From Phenylobacterium sp. (GTDB lineage Bacteria > Pseudomonadota > Alphaproteobacteria > Caulobacterales > Caulobacteraceae): a stretch of DNA of 58,059 nucleotides. The notes under the pieces are model-generated. The model was given only the letters and a program-made list of their open reading frames with translations, had not been told where the DNA came from and ran no database searches. Below are positions 36,900 to 44,588 of this stretch, in pieces; position 1 is the stretch's first letter, and every line of letters begins with the position of its first letter. The DNA is taken from the NCBI RefSeq assembly GCF_030693625.1, contig NZ_JAUYAF010000046.1, forward strand, positions 1 through 58,059, given 5' to 3'. The position numbers and the translations under genes are program-made.

Positions 36900-37876
36900 T
36901 GCTTTTGGAAGTCCGCCACGTCACCCAGTACCACTACGCCGCCAATGTGCGCGAAAGCGTCATGGAGCTGTGGATGCAGCCCCAGAAGGGCGCGCGCCAG
37001 CGGCTGGTCAGCTTTGAGCTGGAGCTGGATCCGCCGGCCCAGCTGTTCTCCTACGCCGACGCCTTCGGCAACGCGGTCTATCATTTCGACGTGCCGCAGC
37101 CGCACGATCGGCTGAACATCCTGGCGCGCTGTGCCGTGGAGACCCAACCAACCGCGGCGCTGCCCGACGCCCTGGACCTGGGAGAATGGGACCGGCTGAA
37201 GAGCGACTTCGTCCGTGGAGAGAACTTCGACTTCCTGCACCATCACGGCTTTGCGGTGGAATCCCAGGCGCTCAGCGCCTTCGTGAGGGACTCCGGCATC
37301 GACCAGCTCAGGGTGCGCGATCCGCTCAGCGCCCTGCGCGAGCTGTCGGCCATCATCTACCGGTCCTTCGCCTATGAGCCCGGCGTCACCGACGCCGAGA
37401 GTCCCATCGACCTGGCCCTGAACGCCAAGCGCGGGGTGTGCCAGGACTTCGCCCACATCATGATCGCCATCTGCCGGTCCTGGGGCATCCCCGCCCGCTA
37501 CGTTTCCGGCTACCTGTTCACCGACCGCAAGGGGGGCGACCGCTCTGACCCCGACGCCACCCACGCCTGGGTGGAGGTCTTCCTGCCCAGCCTGCGCTGG
37601 GTGGGCCTGGACCCCACCAACAATGTGGAGGCCGGCGAGCGCCACATCGCCGCCGCCGTGGGCCGCGACTACAACGACGTCCCACCGTCGCGAGGCGTCT
37701 ACAAGGGCGAGGCGGAGAGCCAGCTGGCGGTGGGCGTGTCGGTGCGCCGCGCCAAGGCGGCCCTGACCGAACCCGAGTTCATCCGGGTGGCCCAGCCGTC
37801 CTTCAACCGCGGCGGACGCCGGCGGGGGCCGCCCGGCTCCCTGAAGTACGACCAGCAGCAACAGCAGCAGCAGTAG
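36899..37876 (+). CDS. Transglutaminase-like cysteine peptidase
   Basis: A 325-aa protein. The N-terminal beta region 'LEVRHVTQYHYAANVRESVMELWMQP' is typical of bacterial transglutaminase-like proteins. The catalytic triad is Cys in 'RGVCQDFAHIMIAICRSWGIPARYVSGY' (about residue 180), His in 'DATHAWVEVFLP' and Asp in 'WVGLDPTNN'. It is predicted to cleave or transfer the peptide made by the ATP-grasp enzyme. The C-terminus is basic and then a run of seven glutamines, encoded by a CAG/CAA tract just before the stop. No Anbu-type proteasome gene follows, unlike in many relatives. Confidence 0.93.
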   Translation: MLLEVRHVTQYHYAANVRESVMELWMQPQKGARQRLVSFELELDPPAQLFSYADAFGNAVYHFDVPQPHDRLNILARCAVETQPTAALPDALDLGEWDRLKSDFVRGENFDFLHHHGFAVESQALSAFVRDSGIDQLRVRDPLSALRELSAIIYRSFAYEPGVTDAESPIDLALNAKRGVCQDFAHIMIAICRSWGIPARYVSGYLFTDRKGGDRSDPDATHAWVEVFLPSLRWVGLDPTNNVEAGERHIAAAVGRDYNDVPPSRGVYKGEAESQLAVGVSVRRAKAALTEPEFIRVAQPSFNRGGRRRGPPGSLKYDQQQQQQQ

Positions 37877-37878
37877 CG

Positions 37879-38004
37879 CTAGATCAGGCGGAACAGGGTC
37901 AATCCGAGCAGGAAGGCGCCCACCGCCACGAAGCCGACCTCCACCAGCACCGCCCGCTGGGGCGAGGTCCGCAGGGTCATCAGGAAGTGGAGAAGATCAT
38001 CCAT
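37879..38004 (-). CDS. Small single-helix membrane protein, 41 aa
   Basis: The minus-strand ORF from ATG 38002-38004 to stop 37879-37881 encodes 41 residues. The N-terminus is amphipathic ('MDDLLHFLMTLRTSPQR') and is followed by one membrane helix ('AVLVEVGFVAVGAFLLGLTLF') and 'RLI'. An ATG three codons upstream (38013) is an alternative. No family is recognised. Its stop lies 2 bp past the transglutaminase stop, convergent. Its size, hydrophobic pattern and clean fit in the gap support a real gene. Confidence 0.6.
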   Translation of the reverse strand: MDDLLHFLMTLRTSPQRAVLVEVGFVAVGAFLLGLTLFRLI

Positions 38005-38059
38005 GCGCGGCATAACGCCGCCAATTCATGAATCTCTCGTTAAAGTTGAAGCAGATCCG

Positions 38060-39094
38060 TTACGCGCTGAAGATGTACGCCTTCTGGGCGGTCAGGCCGA
38101 GCTTGTCGCCGTGCCTCAGACCCTCGGCGGAGTTGCGTTCGAACGCAGCCTCGATGCGTTGACCGCCAGGCGTCCTGCCCTCGATCCTGGCCACCGGTCC
38201 CTGCACGTTTATGCGATCGGTGGTGATGAAGAAAGCCTCCTCGCCGGCCGGAGCGCGGATAAGGTCGTGGGGACGAACGAAGGCCACGGCGGCGCCGTCG
38301 GCGGCGCCCCGGCCCGGGAGGGCGATCTCCGCCCCGATGAAGCGCCCGCCCTTGACCAAACCCTCCAGGCGATTGGCCTCGCCGACGAAGCCCGCCACGA
38401 AGGCGCCGGCCGGATGGTCATGGACCTGCTGCGGCGTGCCCACCTGCTCGATGACGCCGTGGTTGAGGATCGCCACGCGGTCGGCCAGTTCCAGAGCCTC
38501 TTCCTGGTCGTGGGTGACGAAAATGGTGGTGACGCCGGTGGCGTCGTGGATGCGCCGCAGTTCCCGGCGCAGGGACTTGCGCACCGTGGCGTCCAAGGCG
38601 CCGAAGGGCTCGTCCAGCAGCAGGACGCTGGGGCTGACCGCGAGCGCCCGGGCCAGCGCCACACGCTGGCGCTGGCCGCCGGACAGCTGGGCCGGATAGC
38701 GCTTGCCCAGGCCCGGCAGCTCCACCAGGCCCAGGAGCTCCTCGACCCGCTTGTCGATCTCGACCTTCGGAGGCTTGGCCGCGCCCCTTCGGACGTCCAG
38801 GCCGAAGGCGATGTTCTTGGCCAGCGTCATATGGCGGAACAGGGCGTACTGCTGGAAGACGAACCCCACCTGGCGCGCGGCCGCGCTGGCATAGGTCATG
38901 TCCCGGTCGTCGAACAGGATCTGACCCTTCTCGGGAAACTCCAGCCCCGCGATGGCGCGCAGCAGGGTGGTCTTGCCTGAGCCGGAGGGACCCAGCAGAG
39001 CCAGCAGTTCGCCATCGGCGATCTCCAGGCTCACCCCGTTCAGGGCCGGGTAGCGGCCGAAGGTCTTCTCCACCGAGCGGATGGAAATGGTCAT
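38060..39094 (-). CDS. cysA: Sulfate/thiosulfate ABC transporter ATP-binding protein
   Basis: A 344-aa ABC ATPase: Walker A 'GPSGSGKTT', signature '[15 protein letters not shown]', Walker B '[12 protein letters not shown]', switch His 'VTHDQEEA'. A C-terminal TOBE-type domain ('[14 protein letters not shown]') follows, as in CysA. It would energise sulfate uptake through CysT/CysW. Upstream, 12 bp away, only the C-terminal end of cysW remains, and no cysT or cysP is in the window. The ATPase may thus be an orphan, may serve another permease, or may be on the way to decay. The reading frame itself looks intact. Confidence 0.9.
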   Translation of the reverse strand: MTISIRSVEKTFGRYPALNGVSLEIADGELLALLGPSGSGKTTLLRAIAGLEFPEKGQILFDDRDMTYASAAARQVGFVFQQYALFRHMTLAKNIAFGLDVRRGAAKPPKVEIDKRVEELLGLVELPGLGKRYPAQLSGGQRQRVALARALAVSPSVLLLDEPFGALDATVRKSLRRELRRIHDATGVTTIFVTHDQEEALELADRVAILNHGVIEQVGTPQQVHDHPAGAFVAGFVGEANRLEGLVKGGRFIGAEIALPGRGAADGAAVAFVRPHDLIRAPAGEEAFFITTDRINVQGPVARIEGRTPGGQRIEAAFERNSAEGLRHGDKLGLTAQKAYIFSA

Positions 39095-39106
39095 GGGGTC
39101 TCTTGG

Positions 39107-39367
39107 TCAGTGACGGGCCGGCCGCGAGTGCGACTGAACCATCTCGAGCAGGGTCTTCAAGGCAAGGGTGACGATAGCCAGGAAACACAGAAGGGCGGCG
39201 ACGGCGAAGGCGCCGACGACGTCATACTCTTTGTAGATGATATCCACATGCAACGGCATGGTGTTGGTCACGCTGCGGATATGGCCCGAGACCACCGAGA
39301 CCCTCGGAATCCACGGCCAATATCCATTTTCGAGGCGGCCGCGTGAAAGCCTGGCCATCGCCCACAA
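39107..39367 (-). pseudogene. cysW: cysW remnant (C-terminal end of sulfate permease)
   Basis: The last ~65 codons encode 'VSVVSGHIRSVTNTMPLHVDIIYKEYDVVGAFAVAALLCFLAIVTLALKTLLE', the C-terminal membrane part of CysW. Homology begins abruptly at about 39303, in the middle of the expected 'EFGAVSVVSG' motif. Before it, 'MWAMARLSRGRLENGYWPWIP' has no CysW character. About 200 N-terminal residues, including the first membrane helices and the EAA loop, are missing. It sits 12 bp before cysA, in the normal cysW-cysA order. It is therefore a truncation left by deletion or insertion. Confidence 0.75.
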
Positions 39368-39370
39368 GAA

Positions 39371-39400
39371 AGCCCCGCCCTCACTGAAGAGGACGGGGCT
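39371..39400 (-). terminator. Terminator hairpin after the RcnB-like gene
   Basis: AGCCCCG (39371-39377) and CGGGGCT (39394-39400) form a stem, which on the minus strand is followed by TTTCTT. It lies 27 bp beyond the stop of the RcnB-like gene, so it would end that transcript before the cysW remnant. Confidence 0.6.
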
Positions 39401-39426
39401 CCTTACGCCACTGGGTAGACTCTGTC

Positions 39427-39876
39427 TTAGCGGTGATAACCGTTATAGCCGTTATGGCCGTTATAGCCGTTATGGCCGCTGTTGCTGTTGGCGAGGACCT
39501 GAACGATCAGGCCCGTGGCGATGGCCGCCAGCACGTAGTCATTGTTGGCCCGGACCCAGCGATGACCGCGGGGCGGCGCGCGCAGGCCGTAGCGGCCGTA
39601 GTCGTTCACGTAGTAGGCCGAGCTGCGATACTGGCTCGGCAGACGCTGGCCGCGGCGCCAGGCTTGGCCGCTGTAGTGGCGCTGCTGCTGGCCGTAGCCA
39701 CGACGGTCGTCGCGACGGTCATCGTAGCGGTAGTCACGGCGGTCGTCGTAGCGGCCACCGTTGTAGCCTTGCTGATACTGGCCCTGGTAGTCGCGCTGAT
39801 ACTGCGCCGGCTGAGCCATGGCGGCCGTACCGCCCAGCAGGGAAAGAGCGAGGGCGGCGGCGATTGCGCGTTTCAT
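39427..39876 (-). CDS. RcnB-family secreted protein with Gly/Tyr/His repeats
   Basis: About 149 aa from ATG 39876, with a signal peptide (MKRAIAAALALSLLGGTAAMA). A Tyr/Arg/Asp-rich middle ('GGRYDDRRDYRYDDRRDDRR') precedes the RcnB core, 'RRGQRLPSQYRSSAYYVNDYGRYGLRAPPRGHRWVRANNDYVLAAIATGLIV'. The C-terminus is a short tandem repeat of NG[YH] units, encoded by a 9-bp DNA repeat at 39440-39475. RcnB in E. coli modulates nickel/cobalt homeostasis, but many homologues have no known role. The upstream in-frame ATG at 39930 would precede the signal peptide and is unlikely. Confidence 0.85.
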   Translation of the reverse strand: MKRAIAAALALSLLGGTAAMAQPAQYQRDYQGQYQQGYNGGRYDDRRDYRYDDRRDDRRGYGQQQRHYSGQAWRRGQRLPSQYRSSAYYVNDYGRYGLRAPPRGHRWVRANNDYVLAAIATGLIVQVLANSNSGHNGYNGHNGYNGYHR

Positions 39877-40001
39877 CGGGGCATCCTTTGAGGGAGCTTC
39901 GAGCCAGTTGGCTCTCTGCGTTGTCGCCAATATGCGACCGGCCCTCTGAACCTGTTTTGAACAGCGCTGGTCATCTCCTGTTCATCATGTTGGCGACCCC
40001 C

Positions 40002-41396
40002 TCACAGGGCAGGCGGCTCCTGTTCGACAGGGGAGAACACGAAGTCACTATGGGTCTTGGCCTGGGCGTTTTCCCGGATCATGGCGTAGCCCGCCTTGTC
40101 GATAAGGCTCAGGGCCTCGGCGATATTGAAATTCATCACCTCGATGACCAGCAGGGGCCGATGCCGGGCGAGAAACGCCTCAGCGCCGCGCAGAACCCCG
40201 ATCTCCCCCCCATCGACATCGACCTTGAGCAGGCGGCAGGACGGCAGGTCGAGACTGTCCAGCGCCATGGCTGGCACGCCAACCATGGCGCCGTCGGCCT
40301 GCTTGGAGACGTTGGAGTAGTCGTTGCGGATATGGTTGAAGAACACCTCGCCTGGCCCGTCGGAGACCGCCTTCCCCACATGGCGAAGGTCCACCTGGCC
40401 CGTGAGAGCCGAATCCTCCACGACCTTGCGCAGCAGCGGCGCGAGCCTTGGATTGCACTCAAAGGGCGTCACCCGGCACCCGAGCTCGCCGGCGAAGTAG
40501 ATCGTGTGGTTGCCGATGTTGGCCCCGACGTCGACCACCTCGTCCCCCGGCGAGAGCAGGTGCGCCAGGCGTTGCAGGGTCTGGATCTCGTAGAACTGGC
40601 CCACGACGTGACGCAGGGCGATCGACAGGTTCGTCGGCTCGAAGGGAAAGCGGTAGGAGCGGGCGGCGCCCTGGACAGCAACCTCGCGCGCCCCCTCAAG
40701 ATAGAGTCTCGCCACCTCGCGCGCCCCGCCGACCATGCTGGGGGCCAACCGCTCGACAATGTCGCGGCGGTCCAGAGCGACGGCGCAGAACAAGGCGGTC
40801 TTGGCGTCTTCGGCCAAGGCGGGATCGCTGCGCCAGCCGTCCTCATAGACCTGCAGGGCGCCGGCCATGTCGCCGGAGGTGAACCGTTCGGACAGACGCT
40901 GCCGGCTCGCGTGCCCCCCCACGGCCTCGACGCGGTCGATCAGGGCAAGCGCCGCGGCGTGGTCGGAGGCGGCCTGGGCGAACCGCATCGCCACGTCCAG
41001 CTCCACCGCGTCCTCCTGTGGGAAGTCAGGGATCGCCTCCAGAACCTCCTGGGATTGGGCGAGGCGGTTGCTTTCACGATAGGCGATCGCCACGAGAAGC
41101 TTCTGGTGGCGATTGAGCAGCCGCTTGTTCGGCAGGCCGGCATAGATGTCCGTCAAGACCCGGAACTGGGCGGCGGCCCCGAGGGCGCGGAACAGGGTGT
41201 TGATCCCTCCCAGGGACGAAGGGTCCTGCTGGAAGGCCCGCAGCGCATAGGCCACTTCCAGCATCTGGTTTCCAAGCCAGCGATGCACCAGGGCCAGGTT
41301 GTTGGACGCGGCGTGATCGCCGGCCAGCGACTTTGGTTCTAGATCCGCGAAAAGCTCAGCTTGGCGACCGGCGCGGACAAGGGCGGCGAGATCCAT
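40002..41396 (-). CDS. FkbM-family methyltransferase with N-terminal helical-repeat region
   Basis: A 464-aa protein. The C-terminal ~210 residues form an FkbM methyltransferase: SAM loop 'EVVDVGANIGNHTIYFA', 'VTPFECNP' and 'LLKVDVDGGEIGVLRGA'. The N-terminal ~230 residues are helical ('LALVHRWLGNQMLEVAYALRAFQQDP') and look like TPR/solenoid repeats. FkbM enzymes often O-methylate sugars in surface polysaccharides or secondary metabolites; the substrate is unknown here. The gene stands alone beside the tRNA-Lys gene, both on the minus strand. Confidence 0.88.
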   Translation of the reverse strand: MDLAALVRAGRQAELFADLEPKSLAGDHAASNNLALVHRWLGNQMLEVAYALRAFQQDPSSLGGINTLFRALGAAAQFRVLTDIYAGLPNKRLLNRHQKLLVAIAYRESNRLAQSQEVLEAIPDFPQEDAVELDVAMRFAQAASDHAAALALIDRVEAVGGHASRQRLSERFTSGDMAGALQVYEDGWRSDPALAEDAKTALFCAVALDRRDIVERLAPSMVGGAREVARLYLEGAREVAVQGAARSYRFPFEPTNLSIALRHVVGQFYEIQTLQRLAHLLSPGDEVVDVGANIGNHTIYFAGELGCRVTPFECNPRLAPLLRKVVEDSALTGQVDLRHVGKAVSDGPGEVFFNHIRNDYSNVSKQADGAMVGVPAMALDSLDLPSCRLLKVDVDGGEIGVLRGAEAFLARHRPLLVIEVMNFNIAEALSLIDKAGYAMIRENAQAKTHSDFVFSPVEQEPPAL

Positions 41397-41507
41397 GGTT
41401 CATCCCTTGGCGGAAGACAGCGGCGGTCAGGCTCTGCCCGAGAATAGTCCGTCGTGACGCCGGTCGTGCAAGGACATCTTCCCGCCTCGCGACCACGTAC
41501 GACTGCT

Positions 41508-41582
41508 TGGTAGGCCGGGTGGGGGTCGAACCCACGACCATTCGATTAAAAGTCGAATGCTCTACCACTGAGCTACCGGCCC
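41508..41582 (-). tRNA. tRNA-Lys(TTT)
   Basis: Read on the minus strand, a full cloverleaf folds. The 5' arm GGGCCGG pairs with CCGGCCT (one G-U). The D-arm is AGCTCAGTGGTAGAGC, the anticodon loop CTTTTAA has anticodon TTT, and the T-arm is GTGGGTTCGACCCCCAC. The genomic 3' end is ACCA, so the CCA is encoded. Lysine is assigned from the anticodon. The tRNA stands alone between the FkbM gene and a divergent lipoprotein gene. Confidence 0.95.
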
Positions 41583-41702
41583 TAAGCGCGGCGAGCAGAA
41601 GCGCGCCGGGCGAAGCGGCGCGGACCATAGGGCGCGTCCCCTGCCTGAGCAAGGCCGTGCGCGGGCTTTCCAAGGCCTGGGGCCAAGCTGTAGCATCCCG
41701 GC

Positions 41703-42290
41703 ATGCGCGCGGCCCTGTTTCCCCTCCCGATCCTGGCCCTGCTGGCGGCCTGCACGACGGCGCCAGCCGACGGCTCGCCGCAGATCCAGACCAGCTCGGC
41801 GGCCAACCGCGAGAACGTGCAGAGCGCGGTCGCCGCGCCACTGCGGGACGTCAATGTGTTGCGCACCAAGATCCCCCAGGTGCTGTTGGACGCCATGGCC
41901 GATCCCTATGCCCTGCCCGTCCCGGCCACCTGCGCGCGGATCACCAGCCTGATCCTGCCCCTGAACGGGGCCCTGGGCGCGGACCTGGACGAGCCGGTGC
42001 AGGATGAGGACGACCTGATGGTGCGCGGGCGCGGGGCGGCGCTGGGCGCCGTGGCCGGCGCGGCCTCGGGCCTGATCCCGTTCCGGGGCTGGGTGCGCAA
42101 GCTGTCGGGGGCCGAGCGTCACGACGGACTGGTGTCGGCGGCGATCGGCGCGGGCGCGGTGCGCCGGGCCTATCTGAAGGGGCTGGGAGAATTCCGTGGC
42201 TGCCCCCTGCCCGCCCGGCCGTCGCACGACCTGGTGGATCGCGAGGAGCCGATGGCCGAAACCCTGAAGCCGCGCTACCCGATCCGCTAG
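41703..42290 (+). CDS. Hypothetical lipoprotein, 195 aa
   Basis: A 195-aa protein with a lipoprotein-type leader ('LALLAACTTAP', Cys at about residue 17). The mature part is Ala/Gly-rich with 'GRGAALGAVAGAASGLIPFRGWVRKLSGAERHDGLVSAAIGAGAVRRAYLKGLGEFRGC'. This suggests a short glycine-zipper-like membrane-interacting segment in the middle. I do not recognise a named family. The gene ends at a palindromic element shared with convergent tgt. It probably belongs to the outer-membrane lipoprotein set of Caulobacterales. Confidence 0.75.
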   Translation: MRAALFPLPILALLAACTTAPADGSPQIQTSSAANRENVQSAVAAPLRDVNVLRTKIPQVLLDAMADPYALPVPATCARITSLILPLNGALGADLDEPVQDEDDLMVRGRGAALGAVAGAASGLIPFRGWVRKLSGAERHDGLVSAAIGAGAVRRAYLKGLGEFRGCPLPARPSHDLVDREEPMAETLKPRYPIR

Positions 42291-42305
42291 AGTCCTTGCT
42301 TGCGT

Positions 42306-42345
42306 GCTTTCGGACGGCGAACCGGTTCCCACTTCGCCTGAAAGC
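42306..42345. repeat. Palindromic element between convergent lipoprotein and tgt genes
   Basis: Nested arms GCTTTC/GAAAGC (42306-42311, 42340-42345) and GGCGAA/TTCGCC (42316-42321, 42333-42338) flank CCGGTTCCCAC. The element fills most of the 55-bp gap, and its right edge abuts the tgt stop codon at 42346. It looks like a dispersed alphaproteobacterial intergenic repeat that can act as a bidirectional terminator. Confidence 0.55.
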
Positions 42346-43458
42346 TTACGCGTGCTGCCGGCTCTTGAAGTCCTTCCGGAACTGCTCGAACCGGCCCTGC
42401 GAAATCGCGTCGCGCATCGCCTGGGTCAAGGCCTGGAAGAAGGCGATGTTGTGCCAGGAGAGGAGGACCTGTCCGAGGATCTCCTCGGACTTCACCAGGT
42501 GGTGCAGATAGGCCTTGGAATAGTGGCTGGAGGCCGGACAGGCGATGGTCTCGTCCAGCGGCGTGTCGTCCTCAGCGAAGCGGGCGTTCTTGAGGTTCAG
42601 AGCCCCCTCCCAGGTCCAGGCCTGGCCGTGGCGGCCCGAGCGGGTGGGCAGGACGCAGTCGAACATGTCGACCCCGCGGGCGACGGCCTCCACCAGGTCG
42701 ATGGGCTTGCCGACCCCCATCAGATAGCGAGGCCGGTCGGCGGGCAGCATGGACGGCGCGTAGTCCAGAACCTCGCACATGGCCTCGTGCCCTTCGCCCA
42801 CCGCCAGGCCGCCCAGGGCGTAGCCGTCGAAGCAGGTCTCGATGAGACGCTCCGCGGACTCCTTGCGCAGGTGCTCGAAGGTGGAGCCCTGCTGGATGCC
42901 GAACAGGGCCTGGCGGTCGCGCTCGCCGAAGGCGGCCTTGGAGCGCTGGCCCCAACGGGCCGACAGCAGCATGGCGTCCCGCGCCCGGTTCTCCTCGGCC
43001 GGCCAGGCGACGCACTCGTCCAGCTGCATGACGATGTCGGAGCCCAGCAGATCGGCCTGGATCTCGATGGAGCGTTCCGGCGTGAGGATGTGCTTTGAGC
43101 CGTCGATGTGGCTCTGGAAGGCCACAGACTGTTCGGTGACCTTGGCGATCTTCGACAGGCTCATGACCTGGAAGCCGCCCGAGTCGGTGAGGATCGGTTT
43201 GTCCCAGCGCATGAAGTTGTGCAGGCCGCCAAGGCGGGCCACCCGCTCGGCGCCCGGACGCAGCATCAGGTGGTAGGTGTTGCCCAGGATGATGTCGGCG
43301 CCGGTCGACGCCACCTGGTCGACGGTCAGGGCCTTGACGGTGGCCGCCGTCCCGACCGGCATGAAGGCCGGGGTGCGGATGTCGCCGCGGGCGGTCTTCA
43401 ACACTCCGGTCCGGGCCTTGCCCTCGGTGGCGGTGATCTCGAAGGGGAAGGCGCTCAA
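42346..43458 (-). CDS. tgt: tRNA-guanine transglycosylase
   Basis: A 370-aa TGT that exchanges the wobble guanine for preQ1 in tRNAs with GUN anticodons, in queuosine synthesis. '[11 protein letters not shown]' (catalytic Asp92) and '[17 protein letters not shown]' (nucleophile region) are intact. The C-terminal zinc site differs from E. coli: where E. coli has CxCxxC, this protein reads '[18 protein letters not shown]', keeping only Cys307 plus His336. The start is TTG 43458, overlapping the queA stop (TTGA). queA-tgt forms an operon, so both queuosine steps are co-expressed. Confidence 0.95.
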   Translation of the reverse strand: MSAFPFEITATEGKARTGVLKTARGDIRTPAFMPVGTAATVKALTVDQVASTGADIILGNTYHLMLRPGAERVARLGGLHNFMRWDKPILTDSGGFQVMSLSKIAKVTEQSVAFQSHIDGSKHILTPERSIEIQADLLGSDIVMQLDECVAWPAEENRARDAMLLSARWGQRSKAAFGERDRQALFGIQQGSTFEHLRKESAERLIETCFDGYALGGLAVGEGHEAMCEVLDYAPSMLPADRPRYLMGVGKPIDLVEAVARGVDMFDCVLPTRSGRHGQAWTWEGALNLKNARFAEDDTPLDETIACPASSHYSKAYLHHLVKSEEILGQVLLSWHNIAFFQALTQAMRDAISQGRFEQFRKDFKSRQHA

Positions 43459-44525
43459 GGGTTCGCCCTCCAGAGCAGGCTCGCATCGCCGTAGGAATAG
43501 AACCGGTAGCCCGTGGCGATGGCGTGGGCGTAGGCGGCATGCATGGTGTCGTAGCCGGCGAAGGCGCAGACCAGCATGAACAGGGTCGACTTGGGCAGGT
43601 GGAAATTGGTCATCAGGCCGTCCACGGCGCGGAAGCGGTAGCCCGGGGTGATGAAGATGGCGGTCTCGGCGGCGAAGGGGCGCACCACGCCGTCCTCGCC
43701 AGTGGCGCTTTCCAGCAGGCGCAGGGAGGTGGTCCCCACGCAGACGATGCGGCCGCCGGCGGCGCGCGCCGCGTTGAGGCGCGCCGCGGTTTCGGCGGTC
43801 ACCTCGCCGTACTCGGCATGCATCCTGTGCTCGGCGAGGTCGTCGGTCTTCACCGGCAGGAAGGTGCCCGCCCCAACGTGCAGGGTGACGAATTCGATGC
43901 TGATCCCATTGTCCCGCAGACGCGCCATCAAATCGGGGGTGAAGTGCAGACCGGCCGTCGGCGCGGCCACCGAGCCGTCGTCCCGGGCGTAGACGGTCTG
44001 GTAGTCGGCGCGGTCCTGGGCGTCCTGCTCCCGCTTGGCGGCGATGTAGGGCGGCAGGGGCATGGCGCCGCGCTCGGCGATGGCGGCGTCGAGGCCCGGG
44101 CCCATGAGGTCGAAGGACAGGGTCAGTTCACCGCCCTCCCCCTTCTCCGTGATGGTGGCGTCGAGCTGGCCCAGCAGGCAGGCGCGATCCTGGGTCTCGC
44201 CGAAGGCCACGCGGTCGCCCACGGCCAGGCGCTTGCCGGGCTTCATGAAGGCGGTCCAACGGCTGGGGGACAGGCGGCGGTGCAGGGTCGCCTCGCAGGC
44301 CTGCTGGTTCTCGCCCCGGTGGCGGGTTCCCTTCAGGCGGGCGTTGATCACCCGGGTGTCGTTGAGCACCAGGACGTCGCCGGGCCGGAGCTGGTCGGGG
44401 AGGTCCGAGACCGTAAGGTCCGCCAGGGGCGCGACCAGCAGCAGGCGGGCGGAATCCCGGGGGCTGACCGGCCGCAGGGCGATGTTGGCCTCGGGCAGGT
44501 CGAAGTCGAAGTCGGCAAGTTGCAT
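43455..44525 (-). CDS. queA: S-adenosylmethionine:tRNA ribosyltransferase-isomerase
   Basis: A 356-aa QueA that transfers and isomerises the ribosyl part of SAM onto preQ1-tRNA to give epoxyqueuosine-tRNA. Typical motifs are '[21 protein letters not shown]', '[17 protein letters not shown]', '[16 protein letters not shown]', '[25 protein letters not shown]' and '[19 protein letters not shown]'. It is coupled to tgt by a 4-bp overlap. ATG 44525 gives the family length, starting '[12 protein letters not shown]'. Confidence 0.97.
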   Translation of the reverse strand: MQLADFDFDLPEANIALRPVSPRDSARLLLVAPLADLTVSDLPDQLRPGDVLVLNDTRVINARLKGTRHRGENQQACEATLHRRLSPSRWTAFMKPGKRLAVGDRVAFGETQDRACLLGQLDATITEKGEGGELTLSFDLMGPGLDAAIAERGAMPLPPYIAAKREQDAQDRADYQTVYARDDGSVAAPTAGLHFTPDLMARLRDNGISIEFVTLHVGAGTFLPVKTDDLAEHRMHAEYGEVTAETAARLNAARAAGGRIVCVGTTSLRLLESATGEDGVVRPFAAETAIFITPGYRFRAVDGLMTNFHLPKSTLFMLVCAFAGYDTMHAAYAHAIATGYRFYSYGDASLLWRANP

Positions 44526-44588
44526 GGCGAGGCGTGAAGGCCACGCGCGCCGTCACGCGTCAAGCGCCAGACCATGCTAGAGGCCGGC

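Noticed and set aside
39440..39475. CRISPR-like short repeats
   Set aside because: The 9-bp units are contiguous without spacers and encode the protein tail of the RcnB-like gene.
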